Positions 22,691 through 34,582 of a stretch of 64,000 nt of DNA are shown piece after piece. Both the position numbers and the translations under genes were made by a program. The notes under the pieces were generated by a model. The model searched no databases. It saw only the letters and a list, made by a program, of their open reading frames with translations, and was not told the origin of the DNA. This DNA is from Ehretia macrophylla (taxonomy: Eukaryota > Streptophyta > Magnoliopsida > Boraginales > Ehretiaceae), in NCBI GenBank assembly GCA_037974665.1, contig CM075783.1, positions 16,834,762-16,898,761 of the forward strand. Reading direction: 5' to 3'. Position 1 is the stretch's first letter; each line of letters begins with the position of its first letter.

Positions 22691-23132
22691 CTAGCTTGTT
22701 ACAAGATGGTTCTTTGATTCCGGTGGGATTGGAGCACAAGGAATAGTGGTCCGCTAAACAACTAAATATAGGTGTGCGAGCAGTAGGTGAGAAAGAATTG
22801 TTGCAATTGAATGAGCTGGAAAAATTATGTGATAAAGAAGATGAGAATGCAAAAAGATACAAGGAGATGATAAAAGAGTGGCATGATGAACCTATTTTGG
22901 GAAAATATTTCTCACTGGGCAACAAATACTTCTTTATAACCTACGGATTCCTGGAAAACGCAAGTCAAGATGGTATGGCCCTTTTGTTGTAACGAAGGTG
23001 TTTCCCTATGGAGCTGTTGAAGTAAATCATTCGGAGAAAGGGATGTTCAAGGTCAACGAACAACGATTGAAGGCTTATTGGGATGATGAGTTTGACAAAC
23101 ACAAGACCGTTGTCCACCTCAACTCATCATGA
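22691..23132 (+). pseudogene. Element E integrase C-terminal remnant
   Basis: After a deletion junction near 22690-22715, the sequence jumps to integrase C-terminal content: VGLEHKE, AVGEKELLQLNELEKLCDKEDENA, then (after a phase change near 22930) YGPFVVTKVFPYGAVEV and MFKVNEQRLKAYW, with a stop TGA at 23130-23132. RT, RNase H, the integrase zinc finger and the DDE core are all missing. The element was therefore non-autonomous in its present form, unless the deletion came after insertion. Confidence 0.82.
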
Positions 23133-24101
23133 AGCAATAGCTCCATCGGGCTGTCGACGTTAAAACAAACGCTTTTCGGGAGGCAACCCGAATTTTCTCA
23201 CTTTTCTTGATTTAATAGTTTTAATTGTTTTTAGTTAATTTTTGAGTTATAATTGTCGTAGTTAATTGTTAATTTTTATTATCATGATAGGTTCAAGAAC
23301 AAGTTTGGGGGAAGACAAGTCAAAGAGAAGTTCTACCAAGTTAATTCAGGGATAAAATGTGCAAATAATGGTGGTTGGATTTAGGGAGATACGTGTGTTG
23401 AAGAGAAAAATAAGAAAAAATAGAGATGTGAAAGTAGCGTTGTCGCACCAAAATGTAGCGCAGCTGCGCTAACGCTGTTAAAAGTTACGTTTTTGAAGTA
23501 GCGCTGTTGCGCTAAAAAACAGCGCAGCTGCACTGGCGTCTTTTTGTTTGACGTTCAAAAAAAAAAGAAATCGAAAATTAAAAGAAAATCATTCTCTATC
23601 TCTCAACTGCCACCATCAACACCCAAACACAAATCCTCTCTTTCTCTCTAAACCCTAAGCCCTATTACCACCCAAACCATTAGATATTTCTCAACCCAAA
23701 TCATTGAAACCCAAACCATTAGATCTCTCTCAACAACAACCAAATCTCAAATCTCTCTCTATCACGCTCTCTCACACTCCAGTCACTCTCTTTCTCTCTT
23801 CTACCACCCCATAGACGACACCACCACACCCACCTTACCTACACCGATGAACTTCTACTGACGACGACACTGGAGCAATGGAGGCGACAACCACCTCACT
23901 CCTTCTCTTTATCACCTCACCATTCCTCTTACGTCACCCACTAGTTTCTCCTACTTACTTATAGCTGAAGCCCCCCTAGTGCTCATTTGCACCACACAAG
24001 CGTTGACGGTGGAGTCTCATAAGCAGCGACTGAGAACCTTCATGTTTTGGTGAGTACTACTTTTTGATGTGCGTTACTGGATTGTAACAGAGAAAAAAAA
24101 G
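23133..24101 (+). other. Element E 3' noncoding region, first part
   Basis: It holds GGGAGGCAACCCGA near 23179, a motif I associate with Athila-like elements after the polyprotein, and a polypurine-like AAGTTTGGGGGAAGAC at about 23298. GC-rich palindromic repeats lie near 23434-23545, followed by a pyrimidine-rich CTCTCT stretch. No envelope-like frame is recognisable. The A element interrupts it at 24101. Confidence 0.7.
23433..23545. repeat. GC-rich palindromic repeats of element E
   Basis: AGCGCAGCTGCGCT (23457-23470, perfect 14-bp palindrome) and diverged partners GTAGCGCTGTTGCGCTA (about 23498) and AGCGCAGCTGCACTGGCG (about 23521) lie in otherwise AT-rich DNA. The LTRs have related copies: CGCAGCTGCG at 19319-19328 and GCGCAGCTGCGC at 50415-50426. 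Function unknown. Confidence 0.75.
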
Positions 24102-24730
24102 TGTCACGCCCCAACACGACCCCTCCTATGATCAGTCAGGACGCAACGGAATTTCGGCAGTATAACGACAGTAAATAGGATACCGAGGCTCTAAACCAAC
24201 CTCATTAAACATCATACATCCAGCAACTCCTTAATTCAAACAACAATATACAACACAATCATAATATACAATAAACCATCCTCGTTATACGCCTCCGTTC
24301 CAACATAACATACAATACCTCAACCTTATCATACATTTCAAAAATAAGTTGAGACATATTTACAACTTAACCATAGACAAAAGAAAGCCACTAAGTTAAC
24401 ACCATTTGGATCATCATCTTCCAACATCTATTACAATAAGAACCACAAAGCATATAAAAGTCTATTAAGCTAATATACATGACATTAAACAACATATAAT
24501 CATGGATAAGACTCGGGAACATATGACTCGTCCACGTAAAGCACATTTTCCACATTCTCCTCTTCAGGAGGCACATACCCGTAATCCGGCTCTGCAACAC
24601 CTGTAAGCATGCATTAATAGAGAGTGAGCTTATATACATAAGCCCAGTGAGGATCCGATAGATCTCGACAGTATTCACTACGCTCCTTGGATTTAGTCCT
24701 TTGAGCAAGTAAACACACAACAACAATAAT

Positions 24731-24833
24731 AATGCTATCATTACATAACAACATAAATAATGCTATCATCTCATAACAACATAAATAATGCTATCATCAC
24801 ATAACAACATAAATAATGCTATCATCACATAAC
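24731..24833. repeat. 28-bp tandem repeat in the A LTR
   Basis: About 3.7 copies of AATGCTATCATCACATAACA-ACATAAAT, starting at 24731, 24759, 24787 and 24815. The other LTR has the same array (30019-30121). The A-type solo LTR near 39310 has a single unit, which explains most of its shorter length. Confidence 0.9.
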
Positions 24834-25206
24834 TATATAACCAATCAATAAGGATACTCTATTTGGTGTAGCTCCAAACGCCATCACGATCTCAACCGTT
24901 CTTCTTATAACTCCCCATTACTCACGCACCCGAGGTACCTCACTAGCCCCTTCCCTCCATGACATCTCCGTCATGCGAGCTGGGGGTAGCCTATGGCAGT
25001 CATGCCGTTATCAACCCGACAGCCCGACGCTGCCCGAGAGGTGGCACACACATACCAAGACTCCATATTCATCAATCATCATGCAAGCATAAATCAATCA
25101 ATCAATTGGGAGATCAGCAACAAGAGTGCCCGATTCCCGCATTCAATAATAATCAATCAATAACATCAATATAACATCAATATTAAATTAAACAACAAAC
25201 AACGTA

Positions 25207-25233
25207 GTTAGATGACAAAGTAGGCCATCTAAC
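25207..25233 (-). other. Constant-loop hairpin in A LTR (3' LTR)
   Basis: On the sense (minus) strand GTTAGATG pairs perfectly with CATCTAAC over 8 bp, around the loop GCCTACTTTGT. The stem is unrelated to GAGGGCG/CGTCCCTC of B copies, but the loop is the same. The second LTR repeats it at 30495-30521. Confidence 0.65.
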
Positions 25234-26602
25234 CGGACATGCATAATATACATAATTAAACTCTAAATTACTCAACAACAACTCACCATTCATCACTCGA
25301 ACACTACCCAACCATCTAAGGCATCGTTCAAGAAATTAAAGAATGACAACCTAAACTTCTAAAATTCGTAACTTACAATTTACTAATCCAAACATTGCCA
25401 AATCAGTTCCTATCACTCACCCATTCAACCTACTACATTAGCCCTCTCGGAAATCCACCATAACACCTCTAAATCATGCCCGATAACCCTAAAACCCTAT
25501 GACGTCATGGCTGGATTTTCCGGATTTTCACACAAACAATGTAATCGAAAATTCGGCATTACAACAGCGCTAACACGTAATTATCAAGTATTTAGAAATC
25601 GACGGCAATCGATTTCGAGCAACGCAACTCAATTAAATCAACTTTGAACATTTTATTCAAAATTAAATACCCGGAAAATAAAAATTATGCTATATCCGAC
25701 AGAAACTCGTAGTAGTAGTATATAATGATCCCTAGCATGCAAGGAGCAATAATCTAACATCAGATTTCAATTCTAACGGTTCAATCTTCATTTATACGCA
25801 AAAACACAAAAATGACATTTTGAGATCTAGAATTTTTCTCTCACCTTTGATGTGTTTTGATGCAAGAAATGTGTAGAATGGATGCCAAACAATCAATTTC
25901 AAGCTTTGAATCACTCAATTCGGCTTTGAAATGCAAAATCTGTGAGAAAAATGCTTTGAAAATGCCTTTATCTTTCTCCTCCAAGGAGCCACGGTTTTGT
26001 GTGTGTTTTTGGTGGTGTTTTGCTTTGTTTTTAATGTGTGTTGATCATATATTAAGCAAAGGTCAAATAAATAAAAGAAAGTCAAAGTGGAAACTAATTA
26101 TTTTTAGTGTTTTCATGACTTTAAATGCATTTTATTGATCACCAAAGTTCAAAACAATTATTCAACACCCAAGATAGCTCAAGTAGGTTATTTTTAGGTG
26201 ACAAGAAGTTTTACAATCAAACAATTTCACCCGAGTCGGCTTAAAACTCGATTTTCGCAAAAGTCGGTATAAAAACCCTAATAAATTCCTAAGCCGATTT
26301 TAAAACCATTTTCATCAAGCACAGGTCTATTAAAGTCCGTGGACTAGGTCTAGAAGGGTTAAAAAGACCAGTTTCAAAATTATAGCGGACGTGTTTCGAA
26401 AACACTATTCACTGAAAATCGACGATAAAATTTCTGATCCCGTTTTTGATGAAAATTTCATGAATGCACATTTAGCACGTATTAGGAGTATTGACATCAA
26501 AATTATAACATTCTAGGCCCTATAGCACATAAACAGGTCATATGCACGCAAAACGAGATAAAACACGTAAATCGAGATAAGCAGGAAAAGTGGGGTTTCA
26601 CA

Positions 26603-26615
26603 TTCTCCCCTCCTT
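26603..26615 (-). other. Polypurine tract of the A element
   Basis: Minus strand AAGGAGGGGAGAA directly precedes the 3' LTR start TGTGAAACCCC. It is the expected primer for plus-strand DNA synthesis. Confidence 0.85.
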
Positions 26616-29370
26616 AAAACAATTGCGTCCGCGCAATTCTCGAATTGACAGACAATTAAATCCTCAATCGTTACACTTAATAATACTTCTCTTAGTTCTC
26701 ATTTATCTCTTAGGATGACAACTAACCAAAGACCTCAAAAGAACAACCTCTGTTGACTGCAAGTTGATGATCATAGTTCCAAGACAATCTTCAATTCATA
26801 ATTCTCTCCTACCTAATATCATATTGCATATGAAAGAAATCGCAACTCCAAAGTCCTAGCATGACACTACTAATTATCAATCATCCCCTACTACACAAAA
26901 GAGCTCTATGAACACCCCGAGGGTTTTAAAAACTCAATCACGATAACATGAATGATTACTGATCAAGGAAATATCTCAAAAGTGACATTGGTCAGAATAT
27001 GGCTCTTATGACATTTACGAGGAATTAAGAATATGGAAAGTCATATTTGAGCCAACAATCAAGGGAGCAAGAGGTCAAACAAGTTAGAGAATCAAGAGGC
27101 TAATAGTTTAATAAGGAAGCATGATAACTAAGATAAGAAATGTCTCAGCACCTATCAATTAAATAAGTACGAACAAAGGATGATGACGAGTCAACACAGT
27201 GCTGAGTATGTTAAACAAAAATTCCTGAACAAGTAGATATTTCAATTCTCAATGATTGTTCAAGGAACCAACAAGTAAGTTGTACTTGAAGTGAAATGAA
27301 ATTAAGAGATAAGAGATGATTAATTCAATAGAAAACATGAGTGGCAAGATAATGAGTATCTCAGCATGCAATAACCAAAGAAGTATAAATAAGAAAGGAC
27401 AATGCTGAGTATATTAAATGAGAAATTACTAGCAAAGTAATGGCTCAGGATTTAATAATGAAACAATATGATTAACAAAGATCAACAAGAATATTAATGA
27501 TGTACTTAGGTAGAGAGTACATCAAACAAGTGGAATTCGAACAAGTAAAATGGTATACCAAAGGAAAAATTACTTTCAAATGAATAGTAATAGGATGAAA
27601 TGAAATATTGAAATCAATGGCTGGAGATATAGAATGAAATATAGAAGTCTCAAACCTTAACTCCAATAAGTGACATTGCTATAAGAAGCAAATATGAATG
27701 TTAAGAATGGAAACAATGTCAAATGAGTATAGGATCCATTAATCCAATAAGCAAAACTTTCAAGAAACAATTGATATACTAGAAAAGTGTAACTCTCTCT
27801 CAAATAAGTGAGAATAGAGTAGAAAAGAATAATAAGACCGATAGAATTATGAAGCACAAGAAGGGTGTCCCACCTACACATTTGAACACCAACAAGTCAA
27901 ATCCTATAATCTATCTTCCTCCAAATCAAGACACTAAGGAGACCTAGAGAACCTAAGGAGTCATAACAATCACCAAACAAGATAAATCACTCCAAAATTT
28001 TTCATTCCGTACCAGACCAATCACTAAACAAGATAATTCACCGATTACCCAACAAGATTAACTAATGAAGACTCCAAAATCTGATAACACAATACAGATT
28101 CATATTAACCCATTATAACACAAAAGAATCTCCAATCAACAATTTAGAGAGTCATACCACCTAGAACTCAAAAGCTTGATGTAGGTAAGTAAATGTTCAG
28201 TCACCAAAATGCATTCTTATTTCCTCAAATAATTCTATCTTCGAACAATTGCATCTTCGAATAAAGTAACTTTAGTCAAGAATCACTCCAATTGTCTCCA
28301 AGGTCTAAAGATCAAAACTCCAAAATATCCATTAATAATATAGCAATCCCAAATAGTAGAAATATTCACATGTTATACAACACTTCACTCCATTCACAAA
28401 TATACATCACTAATTCCTCAAATAAATTCATTCTAAAATAACCTCAAGAAAGTATAATCTGAGTTGAGACTCCAAAAGTGTCTAATCACAGCCTCACGGA
28501 AACCTCAACTTATGATTCATCTCCAAGTAATAATAAGTTAAACATGGCAACAAAAGTAATTATAATCATCAAGATACGTTGCTATTTCCTCGAACAACTT
28601 CATTATCGCTAAAGGAACATCAAGATCAATCCACTAAGCCGAAACTAAAATCCATAAACATAACAATTAAAATCTAACTGATAAACTTCTAGAATAATAA
28701 TAATTCAAAATCATGGCCTACCACTATTTCCGAAAACTCTTACAGTCACCCTAGACATTAAAAGGTCACTCACGAGTTAAAACATGTATGCAACTATATC
28801 ATATGAAAGACAAGTATAACGTAATGCGCAATTATCATACAATGCAACATTATCACATAACACACAATTCAACATATAAGAACCAACATCACATAAACAG
28901 GTTATATCACAGAAGTAAGTTATAAACAATTAAAGTCACATAAGCAACAAACTTCACATAAGACAAGTTGATCACGTAACTCACATTGGTCACTTAAAGT
29001 ATATTGACCACCTAAAGCACGTTGTTTCACATAAGCTAGTTATAAACAATTAAAAGCACATAAACAACTAACTTCACACAAGGCACAAAATCACATAAAA
29101 CACAATTGTCACATAATACACATTAATCACATAATGCACATTAATTACAACACATTGAGTACGTATAACACGTTATCACATAGAACATATTGACCACATT
29201 AGTTCACTTAACACATAAGGCATATTGATCACATAGAAAGTTAGACACATAAATAAATTAATCACATAAACATATTAACATATGTTTCACTTTTCTTTCA
29301 CTTAATACATACTTGCATGCTTAGACCACTACCCACATTCCGAGGATACCCCGGCTGACAGCTAAACCTG
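26616..29370 (-). other. Noncoding interior of the A element
   Basis: No frame longer than about 75 codons and no retroviral motif. The left two thirds is A-rich with scattered AAGTTAGAG/AACAAG runs. The right third (about 28780-29290) is a degenerate array built on CACATAA. In other non-autonomous elements such regions carry packaging signals, but nothing here proves that. Confidence 0.7.
28780..29290. repeat. Degenerate CACATAA array
   Basis: Dozens of imperfect 11-15-bp units such as ATCACATAA, TTCACATAAG and AATGCACATT follow one another with no exact period. It sits next to the primer site side of the element, where a leader or packaging region would be in the RNA. Confidence 0.75.
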
Positions 29371-29382
29371 GCTCTGATACCA
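29371..29382 (-). other. Primer binding site of the A element, initiator tRNA-Met
   Basis: Minus strand TGGTATCAGAGC, 7 bp from the LTR edge at 29390. It has the same site and spacing as the autonomous B element. Confidence 0.92.
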
Positions 29383-29389
29383 CTTAAAC

Positions 29390-31890
29390 TGTCACGCCCC
29401 AACACGACCCCTCCTATGATCAGTCAGGACGCAACGGAATTTCGGCAGTATAACGACAGTAAATAGGATACCGAGGCTCTAAACCAACCTCATTAAACAT
29501 CATATATCCAGCAACTCCTTAATTCAAACAACAATATACAACACAATCATAATATACAATAAACCATCCTCGTTATACGCCTCCGTTCCAACATAACATA
29601 CAATACCTCAACCTTATCATACATTTCAAAAATAAGTTGAGACATATTTACAACTTAACCATAGACAAAAGAAAGCCACTAAGTTAACACCATTTGGATC
29701 ATCATCTTCCAACATCTATTACAATAAGAACCACAAAGCATATAAAAGTCTATTAAGCTAATATACATGACATTAAACAACATATAATCATGGATAAGAC
29801 TCGGGAACATATGACTCGTCCACGTAAAGCACATTTTCCACATTCTCCTCTTCAGGAGGCACATACCCGTAATCCGGCTCTGCAACACCTGTAAGCATGC
29901 ATTAATAGAGAGTGAGCTTATATACATAAGCCCAGTGAGGATCCGATAGATCTCGACAGTATTCACTACGCTCCTTGGATTTAGTCCTTTGAGCAAGTAA
30001 ACACACAACAACAATAATAATGCTATCATTACATAACAACATAAATAATGCTATCATCTCATAACAACATAAATAATGCTATCATCACATAACAACATAA
30101 ATAATGCTATCATCACATAACTATATAACCAATCAATAAGGATACTCTATTTGGTGTAGCTCCAAACGCCATCACGATCTCAACCGTTCTTCTTATAACT
30201 CCCCATTACTCACGCACCCGAGGTACCTCACTAGCCCCTTCCCTCCATGACATCTCCGTCATGCGAGCTGGGGGTAGCCTATGGCAGTCATACCGTTATC
30301 AACCCGACAGCCCGACGCTGCCCGAGATGTGGCACACACATACCAAGACTCCATATTCATCAATCATCATGCAAGCATAAATCAATCAATCAATTGGGAG
30401 ATCAGCAACAAGAGTGCCCGATTCCCGCATTCAATAATAATCAATCAATAACATCAATATAACATCAATATTAAATTAAACAACAAACAACGTAGTTAGA
30501 TGACAAAGTAGGCCATCTAACCGGACATGCATAATATACATAATTAAACTCTAAATTACTCAACAACAACTCACCATTCATCACTCGAACACTACCCAAC
30601 CATCTAAGGCATCGTTCAAGAAATTAAAGAATGACAACCTAAACTTCTAAAATTCGTAACTTACAATTTACTAATCCAAACATTGCCAAATCAGTTCCTA
30701 TCACTCACCCATTCAACCTACTACATTAGCCCTCTCGGAAATCCACCATAACACCTCTAAATCATGCCCGATAACCCTAAAACCCTATGACGTCATGGCT
30801 GGATTTTCCGGATTTTCACACAAACAATGTAATCGAAAATTCGGCATTACAACAGCGCTAACACGTAATTATCAAGTATTTAGAAATCGACGGCAATCGA
30901 TTTCGAGCAACGCAACTCAATTAAATCAACTTTGAACATTTTATTCAAAATTAAATACCCGGAAAATAAAAATTATGCTATATCCGACAGAAACTCGTAG
31001 TAGTAGTATATAATGATCCCTAGCATGCAAGGAGCAATAATCTAACATCAGATTTCAATTCTAACGGTTCAATCTTCATTTATACGCAAAAATACAAAAA
31101 TGACATTTTGAGATCTAGAATTTTTCTCTCACCTTTGATGTGTTTTGATGCAAGAAATGTGTAGAATGGATGCCAAACAATCAATTTCAAGCTTTGAATC
31201 ACTCAATTCGGCTTTGAAATGCAAAATCTGTGAGAAAAATGCTTTGAAAATGCCTTTATCTTTCTCCTCCAAGGAGCCACGGTTTTGTGTGTGTTTTTGG
31301 TGGTGTTTTGCTTTGTTTTTAATGTGTGTTGATCATATATTAAGCAAAGGTCAAATAAATAAAAGAAAGTCAAAGTGGAAACTAATTATTTTTAGTGTTT
31401 TCATGACTTTAAATGCATTTTATTGATCACCAAAGTTCAAAACAATTATTCAACACCCAAGATAGCTCAAGTAGGTTATTTTTAGGTGACAAGAAGTTTT
31501 ACAATCAAACAATTTCACCCGAGTCGGCTTAAAACTCGATTTTCGCAAAAGTCGGTATAAAAACCCTAATAAATTCCTAAGCCGATTTTAAAACCATTTT
31601 CATCAAGCACAGGTCTATTAAAGTCCGTGGACTAGGTCTAGAAGGGTTAAAAAGACCAGTTTCAAAATTATAGCGGACGTGTTTCGAAAACACTATTCAC
31701 TGAAAATCGACGATAAAATTTCTGATCCCGTTTTTGATGAAAATTTCATGAATGCACATTTAGCACGTATTAGGAGTATTGACATCAAAATTATAACATT
31801 CTAGGCCCTATAGCACATAAACAGGTCATATGCACGCAAAACGAGATAAAATACGTAAATCGAGATAAGCAGGAAAAGTGGGGTTTCACA
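29390..31890 (-). repeat. 5' LTR of the A element
   Basis: 2,501 bp. Differences from the other LTR that I noticed: C/T near 29504, A/G near 30291, T/G near 30329, T/C near 31092 and T/C near 31851. It also contains the 28-bp array (30019-30121) and the constant-loop hairpin (30495-30521). Confidence 0.95.
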
Positions 31891-31895
31891 AAAAG

Positions 31896-33434
31896 GAAGA
31901 CAAATCTTGTTACAGAATCGCGCGAAGGGCATTGAAAAAATCCTTATTTTGTGTTATTAAGTATACTTGTGCTTTATGGGTTGTGATGAAATTTTGCTGA
32001 TTAGGGGTATTGGTGAGTTGTATCTGTTGGGTGGAGAGGTTTTAGATTTGATAACTGTTTGTTCAAGTCTCAACAAAGTACACAGAATAATTGGAATCTT
32101 GCAGCATTTAGATGGGAGTGCAAGAGTTTGGTTGTGTTCGTTCTTGAACTTATTTTGTGTTTGTTAGGTAAATTCTACTTCCACTGTGTTCCTTGGCTGA
32201 AGTTATAGTAGCAATGACTACATCCCGGACGCTCAATGACTGTAGAGACTATTCAGGGGAGTCCTCTGATTTATTTTCTTTTGTATTTTCACATTGAGGA
32301 CAATGTTTTTCTTTAAAGTTTAGGGGTGGCGTCTCTTTATTTGTTTTGTGAACTTGTCTTAATGAGTTTTGTGTTATGTGTTTTTTCTTTGTGTTATGTG
32401 AGTTTAAGTGAATAGAAAAATGAGTATAGAACTTTAGAACTTGCTTGATTGTCACTCGAGGTAAAATCCTAGGTTGCATAGCATTAGAGAAATGATTTAG
32501 GTCATCTTTGGATCGTTTGAGCCTTTCAAGCCAACCTTTGTAATAATTGAATATCCCTAGTTCACCCCTTGAGCCTAAGATAGCCTTTTCTTTCTTATGC
32601 AACTTACAATATCTTCCTTAACTTGTCAGGTTTGATTTTCCCATATTATGACCCTCCTACCTGTAACATATGATTGTTCTGTATTGAATGATGGGAGGTT
32701 TGATGATTTGGTGATGTGTTGTTTTGTTTCAGAAAAAAATGAAATATTGAGAAAAAAAAGAGAAGAATGAAAGGAAAAGAGAAGAGTCACACTCCTTGTA
32801 GTTAATATCAAAATGCAAGTTTGGGGAAGTGTAGACTCTTTATGTGTTTTGTTAATGTTGTGGATGCATGTTGAGGAAGTGAAATGAAATAAGAAAGAAA
32901 AGAGATATGTTGAATAATTGTGGTGGTACGAAGTAGAGTTGACATGTGCTCCATTGAACATCCTCGAATAGTTGTGTGCTTATAGGTAGTTTAGTAATTT
33001 ATTATATCCATTATCCTACCTTGACCCTAGCCACACATTACATCCAAATGAAAAGTCCTACTAATCTTTAATGCGATGATTAACTTACATTAGTGGAGAG
33101 TGACATAAAAAGTGAGCCTATGAAGTCCTAAGTGATTGAATATAACAGATTCACATTGAAAATTCACTTAGCTTGCATAAACTCATCCAGGTACAATTGA
33201 TTAGGATAGAGACTATTCACATACTCACTTGGGGGATTTGAAGTAAAATGAGACTTATGTAAAGTTGAGATTTCTCATGCTTGTGATTGTAAGTCACCTC
33301 TTGAGTTGGGAAAAAGCTATTGAGGCCGTGAAAATTTATTATCCTACAACATTGCTTTCATGAGTTATATTATGTCAAGTTTTAAGTTTTTAGGTTGTTT
33401 CTTTCTTTAGTTGTGTCTTTTGCTTGAGGACAAA
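31896..33434 (+). other. Element E 3' noncoding region, second part
   Basis: Continuation of element E between the A insertion and the C-type LTR. It has two further polypurine-like phrases (AAAGTTTAGGGGTGG at about 32317 and GCAAGTTTGGGGAAG at about 32815). It ends in TTGCTTGAGGACAAACAAAG, the phrase that in Athila-like elements normally runs straight into the polypurine tract, which here is at 50171. No supported gene. Confidence 0.75.
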
Positions 33435-34300
33435 CAAAGTGTAACGCCCCGATCCCTCACGAGACCGGAGGCTCTAATAGCCATGCTAATCACAACCCAA
33501 TTTCCAAACCCCAGGCACGAAATTTAGGGAAAAACAGACGGAGTTTCCCCTATATGTAGGTCTATTTAGAAACCTGTCAACAGTCACATACAAGACCTGA
33601 ATCAAAATCAACCATTCATAACCTAGCTTTCAAGAATCGTAAAGCCAACCAGCTCCTCAATGCCATCCGAGCCTTGGAACCCAACATCATATCACACAAG
33701 CATGCAAAATCAAATCCATTGAAGTTCTATCTTTTTAATCCACTTATCATACCACTCTATATTATCAATCAAGCTTTCTTATAATTTGTGTCCAACCCAC
33801 TAACTAGTTTTCATCGTCCACACAAGCATGCACTACTAAGTAATAAAGTAAAGCAAGTAGAGATATTACAAGCCCACTAGTACCTAATCATCAAACAAAC
33901 TAAAACTTTAATATTACATTCCTTGATATAACATAAATACATACATGGGCACAAAGTCTCAAATACAATACAAGCATATCATGATCACATTCTTCCATGT
34001 TTTACACACCGATAGAGCAAGCAGGTCATACAAGAGGCAATCCAGTCTTCAGCTTTTCCTGAAATATGTTGAAAAGAGGAATGAGTAACCAAGTTACTCA
34101 GTGAGGGAGGTGATGCAACATACCAGGCGTGCATTATGATATGCAGATACAAGAAATCATATATATAACATAACAACAAGATTAAATAGCAAGTAGTTAA
34201 CCACATTAAAAAGGATACGGTTCCACTTCAAGTATTCAATCACGAGCCACGAGCCACGAACTTCACGCAAGTGCCGGCAAACCCCAAACACCAACAAGTT

Positions 34301-34582
34301 GGGATACTCCGGATGTATTCCGATCCTACGACCCTTTCTCCTGAGGTAGGTCCATGCCCAGCAGGTGAACCACGCCTCTGGGGTAGTGGAGTATGCCTCA
34401 GCGAGAAGGGAATAGGCACCATAGTAGTTGAGGGAGCACGGCAAGCCCGACGCCGTCCGTGTTTCTCGACGCTACCATGTCCGAAAAGGTTGCGCAACCC
34501 GATATTCGATCACAATAATTCAAGCAATGACAATATAATTCAAGAATCACATAAATGAGGGACAACAAAGTAGGTTGCCCTC
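34301..34582 (-). other. Conserved hairpin block in the minus-strand C LTR
   Basis: Sense strand: the outer stem GAGGGCAA pairs with TTG-T-CCCTC around CCTACTTTG (34557-34582). Compared with the B copy the two inner pairs changed together (C-G, G-C to C-G, A-T) and the G-T closing pair became A-T. GGTTGCGCAACC is kept at about 34488. In the last hairpin GTATCCC now faces GGAATAC, so one pair is lost. Confidence 0.6.

Larger units (their letters stand above)
24102..26602 (-). repeat. 3' LTR of the A element
   Basis: 2,501 bp. It includes a 28-bp tandem array (24731-24833), the constant-loop hairpin at 25207-25233 and a 93-codon open frame antisense to the element that also occurs in the other LTR. 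I do not regard that frame as a gene. Confidence 0.95.
24102..31890 (-). mobile_element. Non-autonomous LTR retrotransposon, family A (LARD-like), TSD AAAAG
   Basis: 7,789 bp with two 2,501-bp LTRs (plus-strand TGTCACGCCCC...GGGGTTTCACA) and AAAAG at 24097-24101 and 31891-31895. The minus orientation is set by the primer site at 29371-29382 and the polypurine tract at 26603-26615. The 2.8-kb interior has no Gag or Pol similarity in any frame. Only the first bases after the polypurine tract (AATTGCGTCCGCGCAATTCT) resemble the 3' end of the B polyprotein. By eye the LTRs differ at only about five sites, so insertion was recent. It is structurally complete but codes for nothing, so it depends on proteins made elsewhere. 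Confidence 0.93.

Noticed and set aside
25857-26138. 93-codon open frame present identically in both A LTRs (also 31145-31426)
   Set aside because: It runs antisense to the element. Duplication simply reflects near-identical LTRs, and the predicted product has no recognisable domain.
28780-29290. CRISPR-like or satellite array
   Set aside because: Units are too short and irregular, with no spacers, inside a plant retrotransposon.
31896-33434. Envelope-like gene in the 3' part of element E
   Set aside because: Athila elements may carry such a frame, but the short frames here show no signal peptide or membrane pattern and no continuity.
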